From: a halophilic archaeon J07HX64
GTDB lineage: Archaea > Halobacteriota > Halobacteria > Halobacteriales > Haloarculaceae
Assembly: GCA_000416085.1 (NCBI GenBank)
Contig: KE356579.1
Coordinates: 908,995 to 914,894, forward strand
Reading direction: 5' to 3'
Length of the DNA: 5,900 bases
The position numbers and the translations under genes were made by a program. This document shows positions 5,472-5,900 of the stretch, piece after piece. Position 1 is the first letter of the stretch; each line of letters starts with the position of its first letter. Below the pieces are notes generated by a model. The model did not search any database, was not told where the DNA came from, and saw only the letters and a program-made list of their open reading frames with translations.

Positions 5472-5753
5472 TTACGAGCCCGCGAGGGTGCCCGAACAGA
5501 TTACCGTCGAGTCGCCGTCTACAACGTCGAGCACCGCGCGGAGGTCCGCTTCACTCTGGTAGAGACCGCACCCGTCGATGTCACCGCTGTCACCACGCCC
5601 CGCCAGCGGGGGTGACCAGCCTGAACTCGCCGGTGAGGTGTGGGACGACGGTGATAGGTGGCGGGTTCCGGGGGAGCCGTACAGGGGTGCGAGCGACGGT
5701 CCGTCGTCGTGTCGTTTGCACGCGATAGGTCTGTCACCTGTCGAGTAAAACAT
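5472..5753 (-). CDS. Doubtful small ORF or gene remnant, unknown function
   Basis: This is a 93-residue frame from the ATG at 5753 to the TAA at 5472. The C-terminal 35 residues (DIDGCGLYQSEADLRAVLD onward, ending TLAGS) look coding: acidic, hydrophobic periodicity, and mostly G/C at third codon positions. The N-terminal half is Pro/Ser/His/Arg-rich, has lower third-position G/C and contains a strong hairpin (5589-5616), so it looks non-coding. I see no promoter box at the right distance from the ATG and no recognisable family. It may be the decayed 3' end of a gene, a short protein with an unseen start, or chance. It ends 82 nt before the nucleotidyltransferase start and would be upstream of it on the same strand. 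Confidence 0.25.
   Translation of the reverse strand: MFYSTGDRPIACKRHDDGPSLAPLYGSPGTRHLSPSSHTSPASSGWSPPLAGRGDSGDIDGCGLYQSEADLRAVLDVVDGDSTVICSGTLAGS
5589..5616. repeat. GC-rich hairpin
   Basis: GTCAC (5589-5593) pairs with GTGAC (5612-5616), and CCCCG (5598-5602) pairs with CGGGG (5607-5611) around the loop CCAG, leaving a 4-nt bulge, CACG (5594-5597). The bulge's CAC can alternatively pair with the GTG at 5612-5614. It lies within the doubtful small ORF, just before its coding-like portion on the minus strand. Its role is unknown. Confidence 0.4.
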
Positions 5754-5900
5754 CCACAGTCACAGGACACGCGCGGCTCGGGACAGCGAAACCCTCACAC
5801 CGCGCGGGTCCATTTGGAAACTCGTACACAACAGCGTGCTACGCTCGCGAGGTATCGCGTGTGCTATCGCGTCTGTACACACTTCGTGGGCGAGTGAGAA
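5754..5900. other. Right-edge stretch with no supported gene
   Basis: The minus-strand frame entering from the right edge is open as far as a TGA at 5762-5760, giving 46 codons with mixed third-position composition and no recognisable motif. It could be the tail of an off-window gene or chance. Short direct repeats are present: TATCGCGTGTG (5853-5863) and TATCGCGTCTG (5865-5875), 12 nt apart, and GTACACA at 5824-5830 and 5875-5881. I see no tRNA or clear promoter. Confidence 0.3.

Overview
The window looks like a piece of a halophilic archaeal (Haloarchaea-type) chromosome. The DNA is GC-rich, the predicted soluble proteins are rich in Asp and Glu, one gene encodes a RIO2 kinase (a family of archaea and eukaryotes), and several genes have a TATA-like box 25-28 nt before the start codon with no Shine-Dalgarno sequence, the usual pattern for leaderless haloarchaeal transcripts. 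No genus can be assigned from the sequence alone.

Layout, left to right. All convincing protein genes are on the minus strand, so they are transcribed right to left. (1) Bases 1-33 hold the probable first 11 codons of a gene that runs off the left edge, with its own TATA box at 54-62. (2) Bases 63-239 are non-coding and contain two adjacent nested stem-loops sharing a 19-nt near-identical direct repeat. (3) 240-1313 encodes an S66-family (LD-carboxypeptidase/MccF-like) serine peptidase homologue with an apparent Ser-Glu-His triad. (4) 1472-2380 encodes RIO2 kinase (winged helix plus RIO domain, all key motifs present). (5) 2381-2816 is a gap of about 435 bp with the RIO2 promoter and several small stem-loops but no convincing gene. 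(6) 2817-4373 encodes a multi-pass membrane protein of the Wzx/RfbX polysaccharide flippase type. (7) 4510-4584 is a plus-strand tRNA-Arg(UCU).

The most unusual stretch is 4565-4910, just after the tRNA. The 3' third of the tRNA (T-loop, T-stem 3' side and acceptor 3' strand) is repeated in two tandem units of about 145 and 149 bp. Each unit carries two forward copies and one inverted copy, and a truncated copy follows. Next come two strong adjacent hairpins that can also form a mutually exclusive third helix. These abut the 3' end of a minus-strand nucleotidyltransferase-fold gene (4920-5389). Its C-terminal codons appear frameshifted, so the open frame now reads through the repeats and into the tRNA complement. 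This resembles the scar of repeated integration, excision or recombination at a tRNA attachment site.

Bases 5390-5900 hold the nucleotidyltransferase promoter, a doubtful small ORF with a coding-like C-terminal half, a GC-rich hairpin and short direct repeats; no gene there is secure. The genes do not form one pathway: ribosome maturation (RIO2), envelope polysaccharide export (flippase), an amidohydrolase-type peptidase and a tRNA are housekeeping or accessory neighbours, mostly with separate promoters.
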